NCBI GenBank assembly: GCA_024278345.1
Contig: JAJRTK010000070.1
Location: forward strand, 1-6,211
DNA length: 6,211 bases
Reading direction: 5' to 3'
From: a bacterium
Lineage (GTDB): Bacteria; CSSED10-310; JAJRTK01
Translations under genes and position numbers: made by a program
Part shown: piece after piece, positions 1-5,935 of the stretch
How positions within the stretch are numbered: position 1 is the first letter of the stretch
Layout: the number at the start of each line of letters is the position of its first letter
Notes under the pieces: model-generated
The model's input: the letters and a program-made list of their open reading frames with translations, nothing else
Told to the model about the DNA's origin: nothing
The model's database searches: none

Positions 1-3
1 GCT

Positions 4-105
4 TCGCCCTGCACCCACCAGGGAGTTACCTCCCTGGACCCGCGTTTTTGTACGCTCCGCGTCTTTTTTTGGTTTGGTTGCGTGTCCCGGCTTAGGTGGA
101 TACCC
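4..105 (+). repeat. Modular intergenic repeat, copy A
   Basis: This is the first of two imperfect copies of a three-box element. Box 1 (4-25) matches 128-149 at 21 of 22 positions. It runs into a perfect hairpin, ccagggag (18-25) with ctccctgg (30-37), loop ttac. A middle module has a T-run, a short acgc/gcgt stem (52-55 with 59-62) and a T7 tract (64-70). Box 3 (82-105) matches 237-260 at 20 of 24 positions and ends in tggataccc. The order of boxes is the same in copy B. Function is unknown; it could be a dispersed intergenic hairpin element or a terminator-like remnant. The strand is chosen from the orientation of the T-runs. Confidence 0.6.
52..70 (+). terminator. Weak terminator-like stem plus T7 (copy A)
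   Basis: A 4-bp stem acgc/gcgt (52-55 with 59-62, loop tcc) is followed by c and seven T residues (64-70) on the plus strand. The stem is short, so it would be a weak intrinsic terminator at best. A matching stem and T8 tract lie at the equivalent place in copy B. If real, it would stop a rightward transcript entering from left of the window, not the leftward pst operon. Confidence 0.25.
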
Positions 106-127
106 TGTTTGGACTGCTTTACTCGCG

Positions 128-260
128 TCGCCCCGCACCCACCAGGGAGCGTGCTCAACTTCCCGTTGCAACAAAGGGCAACGGGTTCCCAGCCCACATT
201 TTTGTGCGCCGCACTCCTTTTTTTTACGTTTCTTCAGTGTCCCGCTTTGCGTGGATACCC
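128..260 (+). repeat. Modular intergenic repeat, copy B
   Basis: Second copy of the three-box element, longer than copy A because of a larger hairpin module. Box 1 (128-149) and box 3 (237-260) match copy A closely. Between them is a perfect 8-bp hairpin of unrelated sequence, cccgttgc (162-169) with gcaacggg (178-185). It is followed by a T5 run, a gtgc/gcac stem (204-207 with 211-214) and a T8 tract (218-225). Conserved outer boxes around stems that change sequence yet keep pairing suggest structure rather than sequence is maintained, although two copies are too few to prove covariation. Confidence 0.6.
204..225 (+). terminator. Weak terminator-like stem plus T8 (copy B)
   Basis: Stem gtgc (204-207) pairs with gcac (211-214) across loop gcc and is followed by tcc and eight T residues (218-225). 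It is the positional equivalent of the stem and T7 in copy A, with different paired bases. The stem is short, and activity would be on the plus strand only. Confidence 0.25.
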
Positions 261-454
261 GGCAAAGGTGGTCCACGAAGGTCGTCGGTGGTGTCCCTTG
301 GGGCTGTTCATCGGTGGTGGTGCCCGCGTTCGGTTTTCCGCCTCTTCGTCGCGGGCGAGCCGGCGAGTAGCGGGCGTGGGACGGCGCCCGATGGGAGCGG
401 AACGCAAGACCAATGGAAAGCCGTGGCCTCCACTCTAATCCCGGCGTGACAAGC

Positions 455-1168
455 TCAGGACACGCGGTTCACTCCGCGGATCTCGCTCCAAGAACCGGGC
501 TTCTCGTGGGACTCGTCCACTTTGTGGCGCAAATCGCGGCCGTCCACAAGATAGACGACGGCTTCGGCCACGTGGGTCGCCTTGTCGGCGAGTCTTTCGA
601 TATTGCGCGCGGCAAGCAAGGCCTCGATCAGCGCTAGCTCCTCCCCGCGGTGTGCCTGGACCCGCTCCAAGACCCGTCTGGTAATGGAGTCTCGCGCCCG
701 ATCCACCCACTGGTCGTCCGCCAACACTTCACTGGCAAGATCGGCCTCACGGAGCAGGTAGGCCCTGATAGCCTTGGACAACATCGCCTGGGCAGCCCGC
801 AACATCTCCTTGAGCTGGTCAAGGATCCAGAGGGGCGACGCCTCGCTGAGATCGAGAAGCTTCCGGCTCAGATTCACGCAAAGGTCACCCATCCGCTCCA
901 GGTCGGTCACCATCCGCAGCGAACAGACCATGACGCGAAGCTGTTCCCGTGGGAGCTTGTAGCCGCTCATGATATCGACCGTCCACTCGCTCAGCTCCCG
1001 CTCCAGGCGGTTCAGATCCCGTTCTTTCTGGAAATTCCGTTCCAGTAGATCGGCGTTTTCGCCCATGACCGGTCCCAGACAAGTCTCGATCATAGCCTCG
1101 ACAAGACCGGCCATTCTGGCAATCCCATCCCGAAGACGACCGGCATCCTTTTCCAACCCGTGCCTCAC
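455..1168 (-). CDS. phoU: Phosphate transport regulator PhoU
   Basis: PhoU is a cytoplasmic, all-helical negative regulator of phosphate uptake and signalling that acts on the Pst transporter and the PhoR kinase. This 237-residue protein has the family's usual length and two-repeat plan. Each half carries the ExxxD metal-cluster motif: E91-R-M-G-D95 within TDLERMGDLCVN, and E191-R-L-A-D195 within ARNIERLADKATHVAE. The start is GTG at 1168, chosen because AGGGAG (1180-1175) sits 6 nt upstream; the gap from the second pstB is 28 nt, the largest in the operon. It is the last gene of the cluster, the usual place for phoU. The C-terminal tail of about 25 residues after the last helix is polar and probably disordered. 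It is the more canonical of the two PhoU-type proteins here. The family call is secure; partner choice is inferred. Confidence 0.95.
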   Translation of the reverse strand: MRHGLEKDAGRLRDGIARMAGLVEAMIETCLGPVMGENADLLERNFQKERDLNRLERELSEWTVDIMSGYKLPREQLRVMVCSLRMVTDLERMGDLCVNLSRKLLDLSEASPLWILDQLKEMLRAAQAMLSKAIRAYLLREADLASEVLADDQWVDRARDSITRRVLERVQAHRGEELALIEALLAARNIERLADKATHVAEAVVYLVDGRDLRHKVDESHEKPGSWSEIRGVNRVS

Positions 1169-1174
1169 GGCTCG

Positions 1175-1180
1175 CTCCCT
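1175..1180 (-). promoter_or_regulatory. Shine-Dalgarno of phoU (decides GTG start)
   Basis: AGGGAG lies 6 nt before the GTG at 1168-1166 on the minus strand. It supports this GTG over later in-frame TTG or ATG codons (codons 5 and 19). Confidence 0.75.
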
Positions 1181-1196
1181 TTTTTGCGTGGTTTGA

Positions 1197-1976
1197 TCAA
1201 CCGTAACGGCCCTCGATGTAGTCAGCGGTCTCTTTATGCCTCGGCGTCACGAACATTTCGCCCGTGGACCTATGTTCCACGACTTTGCCCATGAGCATGA
1301 AGATGCACTCGTCACTGGCCCGTCGGGCCTGGGCCATATTGTGGGTGACGATGAGAACGGTGTACTCTTCCCGCAGCTCCCAGATGAGCTCTTCCACGGC
1401 TTCGGTCCCGTTGGGGTCGAGAGCCGAGCAGGGTTCGTCCATGAGAAGCACGGCAGGCTTCACCGGCATGAGGCGGGCGATACAGAGTTTCTGTTGCTCC
1501 TCCAGGGAAAGCCCCCCCCCGGGGCTCCCCAGCTTGTCCTTGACACTCTCCCAGAGGAGCACGCGACGGAGGGCCGACTCCGCGATCTCGTCCCCGGCCG
1601 CCTTCGACAAGCGCCCCTTGTCCCGATTGTGGATGCGGTAACCGAAAAGCACATTGTCCCGGATGGAAAGAGGCAGAGGGTTGGGCCTTTGAAAGACCAT
1701 TCCCACCTGCTTCCGCACTTGAAGGAGCTCCACGGCTGGCGCATAGATGTCATTCCCTAGAACATGAACCTTCCCGGCGGTTCGGACGTACCCAAGCCGC
1801 TCGTTGATCCGGTTGATGCAGCGCAAGAAAGTCGATTTTCCACAACCGGATGGACCGATGAGCGACGTGATCATGCCGCCGCGGATCTCTAGATCCACGT
1901 CGAACAAGGCCTGGAACGTGCCGTACCACAGGCTCAGTTTTTGGGTTTTTATGGCAAGAGGCCGTTCTTTATCCAA
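1197..1976 (-). CDS. pstB: Phosphate ABC transporter ATPase, second PstB paralogue with degenerate signature motif
   Basis: Cytoplasmic ATP-binding subunit of the Pst importer, 259 residues, the usual PstB length. Visible motifs: Walker A GPSGCGKST (41-49), Q-loop GMVFQRPNPLP with Q96, Walker B LLMDE with D180 and E181, D-loop SALDP, and H-loop VTHNM with H212. The ABC signature is aberrant: where PstB normally has LSGGQQQRLCIARAL, this protein reads LSLEEQQKLCIARLM (from L156), so the GGQ that contacts the partner's ATP is gone. A Gly-rich linker encoded by a run of nine G (1520-1512) precedes it. The start is TTG at 1976, the only start before the conserved N-terminal strand, with GGAGG 6 nt upstream; it overlaps the preceding pstB by 8 nt. 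It probably works as a heterodimer with that pstB, supplying the catalytically intact Walker/Q/H half-site (inference). The specific role is less certain than the family. Confidence 0.92.
   Translation of the reverse strand: MDKERPLAIKTQKLSLWYGTFQALFDVDLEIRGGMITSLIGPSGCGKSTFLRCINRINERLGYVRTAGKVHVLGNDIYAPAVELLQVRKQVGMVFQRPNPLPLSIRDNVLFGYRIHNRDKGRLSKAAGDEIAESALRRVLLWESVKDKLGSPGGGLSLEEQQKLCIARLMPVKPAVLLMDEPCSALDPNGTEAVEELIWELREEYTVLIVTHNMAQARRASDECIFMLMGKVVEHRSTGEMFVTPRHKETADYIEGRYG
1512..1520 (-). repeat. Nine-base G homopolymer inside second pstB
   Basis: The plus strand shows nine consecutive C (1512-1520), read as GGG GGG GGG (three glycines, about residues 153-155) just before the signature region. 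Such tracts can slip during replication, and a one-base change would truncate the ATPase. The reading frame is intact in this sequence. Confidence 0.8.
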
Positions 1977-2850
1977 AACGTCCCTCCACGTAGGCTCGGG
2001 TCCGGGGGTCCTTCACGTCGCCCGAAAAGATCGCCTCGGTATCGCCAACTTCGACGCACTCGCCCATGAGGAAGAAGGCGGTCCGATCCGCCAGGCGTCG
2101 CGCCTGTTGGACCAGGTTGGTCACCAGGATAATGCTCATCTCCTGGCGAAGGCCTTGGAGCACATCCTCGATCCGCATGGTGGTGACGGGATCGACGGCG
2201 ATGGAAAACTCGTCCAGAAGCAGCAGATCGGGCTCTTGTGACAGGGCCCGGGCAATGGTAAGCCGCTGCTGCTGGCCTCCCGACAGCAGGCTTCCCAAAG
2301 AGTTGAGGCGATCCTTGACTTCGTCCCACAGTGCTGCTCGCTGGAGGCAACGCTCCACGATTTCATCCAGGCGCCGCGGATCCCGGACTCCCGAAAGCCG
2401 CGGAGCCAGCGACACATTGTCGTATACGCTCAGTGGCAGCCCCACGGGAAGCGGGAAAACCACGCCGATCTTCCGCCGCAATGCATAGACATTCCTCCAC
2501 ATCCGGACCTCCCTGCCGCCAAAAAGAATCGATCCCTGGACGCTCATTCCCGGCACGAAGAAGTCCATCCGGTTCAGCGCCCGGAGCAGCGAGGTTTTAC
2601 CCGAGCCCGACGGCCCGATGATCCCAAAGATCTCGTTCTGCCTCACCTCGAAGCTGACATCCCGGAGCACCATCTTCTTCCCGTAACTGATGGAAACGTT
2701 CCGAACCACGAGCTTTGGTGGATCGCCGGCAACCGGGCGGGGCTCGGGCGGCGTGCCAACGGCCCCGGCATCCGTGAGCCCATTTTTTTGGGGGCTTTTT
2801 CTGTTGTCTTGATGGCCGAACCTAGAGAGATGGCCGGAGTCACTTACCAT
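1969..2850 (-). CDS. pstB: Phosphate ABC transporter ATPase, first PstB paralogue with altered Q-loop and H-loop
   Basis: ATP-binding subunit of the Pst importer, 293 residues, about 35-40 longer than usual because of a polar, Pro-rich N-terminal extension (residues 1 to about 45) before the conserved PKLVVRNVSISYG. Motifs: Walker A GPSGSGKTS (79-87), perfect signature LSGGQQQRLTIARAL (from L189), Walker B LLLLDE (D213, E214). Three normally conserved positions differ: the Q-loop reads GVVFPLP, with P133 in place of Gln; the H-loop reads VTNLVQQA, with N245 in place of His; and the D-loop is SIAVD rather than TSALD. The pattern VFPLPVGLPLS recalls a PstB subfamily I have seen in other bacteria (from memory). 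The start is ATG at 2850, overlapping the end of pstA by 7 nt, with GGAG about 9 nt upstream. The upstream in-frame open region to 3189 lies wholly inside pstA and is not coding in this frame. It probably pairs with the second PstB. Confidence 0.92.
   Translation of the reverse strand: MVSDSGHLSRFGHQDNRKSPQKNGLTDAGAVGTPPEPRPVAGDPPKLVVRNVSISYGKKMVLRDVSFEVRQNEIFGIIGPSGSGKTSLLRALNRMDFFVPGMSVQGSILFGGREVRMWRNVYALRRKIGVVFPLPVGLPLSVYDNVSLAPRLSGVRDPRRLDEIVERCLQRAALWDEVKDRLNSLGSLLSGGQQQRLTIARALSQEPDLLLLDEFSIAVDPVTTMRIEDVLQGLRQEMSIILVTNLVQQARRLADRTAFFLMGECVEVGDTEAIFSGDVKDPRTRAYVEGRFG
1982..1987 (-). promoter_or_regulatory. Shine-Dalgarno of second pstB (decides TTG start)
   Basis: GGAGGG at 1987-1982 on the minus strand. 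Its GGAGG core lies 6 nt upstream of the TTG at 1976-1974. It sits inside the end of the upstream pstB, consistent with translational coupling, and justifies the rare TTG start. Confidence 0.75.
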
Positions 2851-3815
2851 TTTTTTCTTCTCCGCAGCACCGTGCGAAAAGCGATGGAGAGGGAGTTCAT
2901 AGCAAGCACAATCCCGATGAGGACCAGGGCGACGCCATAAGGCAGCGCCTCTGGAACGTTGGGGACCTGGGTGGAGATCACGAAAAGATGGAGGGACAAG
3001 GCCATCGTCTCGTCGAAGACGCCCTGGGGCAGAAAAGGCAGAAAAAATGCCGCCCCGGTAAACATGATGGGAGCCGTCTCGCCAGCGGTCCTTGAGACTT
3101 CCAAGATGATCCCCGTGAGAATCCCGCTGAGTGCGTTGGGCAAGACAACGTGGCGAATGGTCTGCCACCGAGTGGCGCCCATATTCCAACAGGCTTCCCG
3201 AAAAGCCATTGGCACTGCCTGAAGCGCTTCCCGCGTGGAAACGATCACCACGGGCAGAGTCATGATTCCCAGGGTCAGGCTCGCCGCCAAAATACTGGTG
3301 CCGAAGCCGAAAAAGAGGACGAAAGCCCCTACTCCGAACAGGGCGTGGACAATAGAGGGAACACCTGCCAAGTTGATGATCGCCAGATTGATGACCCGGG
3401 TCAGCCAGTTGTCAGAGGCATATTCACTGAGATAGATGGCCGCGGCCACACCGATAGGAACGGAAAAGAGCAGAGCCACGGCCACCAGCCAGACCGTCCC
3501 CACAAGCGCGGGAAAGATCCCTCCAGCCGTCATGCCGTTGGAAGGCTCCGTGAAGAGAAACTCCATGGACATGACCGGCCATCCCTTGATGACCAGGAAG
3601 ATCAGGATGACGAAGACCGGCAAGATGAGTAGGAGAGTCATGAGCAGAAAGAGCCAACGAATCAGCCGCTCCACCTTCTGATCCCGCCGGTTGAGCGCGG
3701 AAGCCTCAAACCCGGCCACCTGCCTCTGGCCTCCGCCTCCGCCTCCGGTGGTTCTTGGTGGAAATGCGCCCGCCGACCTCGCTACAATCCGTGATGAGAG
3801 TTCCGGGTCACACAT
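2844..3815 (-). CDS. pstA: Phosphate ABC transporter permease PstA
   Basis: Inner-membrane permease subunit that pairs with PstC to form the phosphate channel. The 323-residue product has about six hydrophobic helices (near 53-77, 101-129, 140-165, 175-195, 229-262, 291-312). It has the cytoplasmic EAA loop REACWNMGATRWQTIRHVVLP (about 206-226), which couples to the PstB ATPases. PstA-typical segments LAGVPSIVHALFG and SRTAGETAPIMFTGAAFF are present. The start is ATG at 3815, preceded by GGTG 5 nt upstream and 4 nt after the pstC stop; a GTG at 3839 would add eight residues and overlap pstC but has weaker support. An N-terminal cytoplasmic tail of about 50 residues precedes the first helix and contains six consecutive glycines (24-29) from a GGC/GGA-type triplet run. 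It ends in a basic RRRKKW tail that overlaps the ATPase start. The assignment is firm. Confidence 0.95.
   Translation of the reverse strand: MCDPELSSRIVARSAGAFPPRTTGGGGGGQRQVAGFEASALNRRDQKVERLIRWLFLLMTLLLILPVFVILIFLVIKGWPVMSMEFLFTEPSNGMTAGGIFPALVGTVWLVAVALLFSVPIGVAAAIYLSEYASDNWLTRVINLAIINLAGVPSIVHALFGVGAFVLFFGFGTSILAASLTLGIMTLPVVIVSTREALQAVPMAFREACWNMGATRWQTIRHVVLPNALSGILTGIILEVSRTAGETAPIMFTGAAFFLPFLPQGVFDETMALSLHLFVISTQVPNVPEALPYGVALVLIGIVLAMNSLSIAFRTVLRRRKKW
2850..2856 (-). other. A7 slippery heptamer at the pstA/pstB junction
   Basis: On the minus strand the end of pstA reads AGA AAA AAA TGG TAA. The seven A (2856-2850) form an A AAA AAA heptamer in the correct zero-frame phase for -1 frameshifting. 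The -1 frame continues directly as ATG GTA AGT, which is pstB. A GGAG sequence (2863-2860) lies just upstream. It may instead be only an A-rich ribosome-binding region; no strong downstream hairpin is evident. Confidence 0.4.
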
Positions 3816-3819
3816 GGTT

Positions 3820-4803
3820 TCACCTTTTCCTGACGCCACGGATCACGAGATCCGCCGTGAGGTTGATGATGAAAGTCACGAGGAATAGAAAAATCCCCAA
3901 GGCAAAAAGTGCCTTGTAATGGTCCGAACCGACCGCCGTTTCCCCTAGCTCCGCGGCGATGGTCGCCGTGAGGGCGCGCACCGAGTCGAAAACGCTGGTG
4001 GGAATGTTGATGGAGTGACCGCTGGCCATGAGCACTGCCATGGTCTCTCCAAAGCCACGGCCCACACCCAGGAGCACCGCAGCCACAAGACCGTTTTTTG
4101 CCGCCGGGAGGACGACCCTGAAGACGACCTGCCAACGGGTGGCACCCAGGGCCTCCGCAGCCTCGCGATAGGTGTCGGGTACCGCTTTGAGCGCGTCTTC
4201 GGCGATGGTGGTCATGATGGGCGCCGCCATGAGTCCAAGAATAATACCCGAATTCAGGACGCTGAGACCCACCGGCACATTGAAAAGATCGATGATCAGC
4301 GGGTTCATGATGCTCAGCCCGATGAACCCCCAAACGACCGAAGGGATCGCCGCCAAGAGCTCCACCAAGACCTTCAGGATCTCCCGAATCCGCCCCGTGG
4401 CAAACTCGGCGATGTAGATTGCCGTCCCCAGCGAAAAGGGGACCGCCAACAGCATGGCCAGCCCCGTAACACTGGCCGTGCCCGCAATCAAGGCCAAGGC
4501 CCCGTACGTAGGGTTGTAGGACGAAGTGGGCGCCCAGCGCGGCGACGTGAAAAACTCGCCCAAGTCCAGGCTACCCGCAATGAATCCGGCCCCCTCCTTC
4601 ATGACAAAGCCAAAGATGCCGAAAATGAAGATGATGGCCGAGACCCCGCCAATGAAGACCAGGATCTCCACTCCTTTGTCAACGTACCAGGCCATCGTCC
4701 GGGCATCGGCATCTTCCGCGAAGCTGGCGGCAACTCCCGCGCCTTCCGCGACTCCAGCGCCTTCCACGGCTCCAGCGACTTCCGCGCTCTCCGGCGATCC
4801 CAT
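3820..4803 (-). CDS. pstC: Phosphate ABC transporter permease PstC
   Basis: Inner-membrane permease partner of PstA, 327 residues. About six hydrophobic helices are visible (near 45-67, 98-124, 144-167, 181-200, 235-258, 297-320). The EAA loop REAAEALGATRWQVVFRVVLP (about 213-233) is the docking site for the ATPases. PstC hallmarks include LLAAIPSVVWGF, GVGRGFGETMAVLMASG and the Asn-rich last helix. The start is ATG at 4803, one nt after the stop of the upstream gene, with AGGAGG 9 nt before it, so translation is probably coupled. The first 40 residues are an unusual Ala/Gly/Glu/Val-rich cytoplasmic tail containing three hexapeptide repeats (EGAGVA-like, residues 7-25), encoded by an 18-bp tandem DNA repeat. 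The next in-frame ATG (4695) lacks a Shine-Dalgarno, so the tail appears genuine. The family call is firm. Confidence 0.95.
   Translation of the reverse strand: MGSPESAEVAGAVEGAGVAEGAGVAASFAEDADARTMAWYVDKGVEILVFIGGVSAIIFIFGIFGFVMKEGAGFIAGSLDLGEFFTSPRWAPTSSYNPTYGALALIAGTASVTGLAMLLAVPFSLGTAIYIAEFATGRIREILKVLVELLAAIPSVVWGFIGLSIMNPLIIDLFNVPVGLSVLNSGIILGLMAAPIMTTIAEDALKAVPDTYREAAEALGATRWQVVFRVVLPAAKNGLVAAVLLGVGRGFGETMAVLMASGHSINIPTSVFDSVRALTATIAAELGETAVGSDHYKALFALGIFLFLVTFIINLTADLVIRGVRKR
4733..4786 (-). repeat. 18-bp tandem repeat x3 in the 5' end of pstC
   Basis: Three adjacent 18-bp units on the plus strand, 4733-4750, 4751-4768 and 4769-4786, share the pattern actcc(a/c)gcgccttcc(g/a)cg with one to a few changes each. 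They are in frame and encode EGAGVA-type hexapeptides near residues 7-25 of PstC. Unit number could vary between strains without breaking the frame. Confidence 0.8.
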
Positions 4804-4804
4804 A

Positions 4805-5887
4805 TCAGCTCGCCTCCTCGCCTCGAAGAGTCTCCATGAGCTCCCGGACTCTGTAGGAAATCTCTTTGTACAACGCCGCGAAGCGCTCCCGGCCTTCCAG
4901 CCCCTTCACCACCTCCTCCAGATCCCATTCCACGACGGCAAGCTCGTAGGGAAGCTTCGAAAGACGAGGTCTCACGTCACCGCAAAAACTGACCAGCACG
5001 TGGAGCTTCGACAGCTCCCGAAAATCGGGTTCGAACCGCCGGGGCCCCTCGTCGCCCAGCTCGATCCCCACGCCGTTCATAAACTCCACAAATCCAAGGG
5101 AAAAGGCCGAAACCTCGCTCCAACCCGCACTGGCATACTTCCCGCTACAAGGATAGGCCTTCCTGGCCGCAAGCTCCGCCATCTTGCTCTGGCACTCGTT
5201 GGTCTCGTCCAGAAAAAGCAACCGATAGACCTTCGGAGCCTTGGTCTCGCCGGTGGCCGTAAAGATCGTCTCTTCGCAAATGTTCTTGGCCTGAGCCTTC
5301 ACCCGGTTGAGGCGGGACAACACGCCCATGAGGGCAAACAGATCCTTGATGGGCATCTCGTGCCGCACCCCCTCCTCCAACAGATCCTGGAACACCTTGT
5401 CGAAAGTGACCTGAAGATGGGAGGCCAGTCCTTTGGTTCCTCGGGCCAGGTCGGGGCTTTTCTCGTAAAAAGAATCCAGCGCCTGGCCAAGGATCTGAAG
5501 AGCCTGTTCTGACAAAAGCTCGATATCCCGCGCCACAAGGGGCGGAACCTCCCGTTCGAGCTGCAACGCCTCCCGGCTAATGGTGACGGCGTAATCCCCC
5601 AGCCTCTCCAGCCCGACATTGAGGCGCAACACCGACGAAACAAACCGCAGGTGACCCGCGCTGGGAAGATGCCGCGCCACAAAAACGTGGCACATCTTGT
5701 CACAGGACCGGACCTGACGATTGATGGGCAAGTCCCCTAGAATCGTGGCGCTGGCCAAATGCCGATCCCGCCTCAAAAGCGCCCGAAGCGACATCTCCAG
5801 AGCCGCCTCCACCTTGGAACCGACCTCCTTGACCGTCGCCATGATCCGCCTGAGGTCCTCCTCGAGCCTTTTTTCGTAGTGAGACAT
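4805..5887 (-). CDS. PhoU-domain protein fused to an inactive LMW-PTP/arsenate reductase-like domain
   Basis: First gene of the operon, 360 residues. Residues 1 to about 215 form a PhoU helical domain: it starts MSHYEKRLEEDL, and a first metal motif E94-R-L-G-D98 sits in LNVGLERLGDYAVTI. The second motif has decayed to N194-R-V-K-A198. Residues about 219-325 match the LMW-PTP/ArsC fold: YRLLFLDETNECQSKMAE replaces the usual VLFVC-x-GN-x-CRS-x-MAE, then SAG (253-255), HVLVSFCGDV and a VVEWDL strand. The catalytic Cys is Asp227 and the phosphate-binding Arg is Gln233, so phosphatase or arsenate reductase chemistry is not expected. Cys232 and Cys302 remain at positions equivalent to Cys15 and Cys82 of S. 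aureus ArsC. The ATG at 5887 matches the usual PhoU N-terminus; the frame stays open to 6076, but that extension is low-complexity and crosses an out-of-frame 19-bp duplication. It is probably a cytosolic regulator of the transporter encoded just downstream (inference). Confidence 0.88.
   Translation of the reverse strand: MSHYEKRLEEDLRRIMATVKEVGSKVEAALEMSLRALLRRDRHLASATILGDLPINRQVRSCDKMCHVFVARHLPSAGHLRFVSSVLRLNVGLERLGDYAVTISREALQLEREVPPLVARDIELLSEQALQILGQALDSFYEKSPDLARGTKGLASHLQVTFDKVFQDLLEEGVRHEMPIKDLFALMGVLSRLNRVKAQAKNICEETIFTATGETKAPKVYRLLFLDETNECQSKMAELAARKAYPCSGKYASAGWSEVSAFSLGFVEFMNGVGIELGDEGPRRFEPDFRELSKLHVLVSFCGDVRPRLSKLPYELAVVEWDLEEVVKGLEGRERFAALYKEISYRVRELMETLRGEEAS
4813..4818 (-). 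promoter_or_regulatory. Shine-Dalgarno of pstC
   Basis: AGGAGG at 4818-4813 on the minus strand, 9 nt before the ATG at 4803, embedded in the last codons of the upstream fusion gene. It fixes the pstC start and implies coupling. Confidence 0.8.
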
Positions 5888-5935
5888 CTTCGCCTGACCT
5901 TTCCAACTCACGACAAGTCTCTTCAGGGTTGTGTT

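Larger units (their letters stand above)
1..454. other. Gene-free stretch downstream of phoU, with modular repeats
   Basis: No convincing gene is seen. Three plus-strand reading frames stay open together over about 74-449, but they overlap one another, carry no recognisable domain and run across repeat and hairpin DNA, so they are best read as chance openings in GC-rich sequence. The left part (about 4-260) holds two copies of a modular repeat, listed separately. The rest (about 261-454) shows only a short repeated segment (tcggtggtg at 285-293 and 311-319) and a weak 6-bp stem (371-376 with 385-390) with no T-run on either strand. No good terminator for the leftward operon is visible here. 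Confidence 0.7.

Noticed and set aside
371-390. cgggcg/cgcccg stem as terminator for the leftward operon
   Set aside because: A six-bp stem with an eight-base loop and no T-run on the minus strand; it could form but lacks terminator features.
74-449. Three overlapping plus-strand open frames in the left flank
   Set aside because: All three frames are open over the same GC-rich repeat DNA and none has domain-like or conserved sequence.
2851-3189. In-frame upstream extension of the first pstB (start at 3189)
   Set aside because: It lies entirely inside pstA in another frame, and the residues show no domain. ATG at 2850 has a Shine-Dalgarno and the usual short overlap.
4015-5512. Long plus-strand open frames (4015-4839 and 4526-5512) opposite pstC and the PhoU fusion
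   Set aside because: They are antisense shadows of well-supported genes with strong family motifs, and show no recognisable domain themselves.
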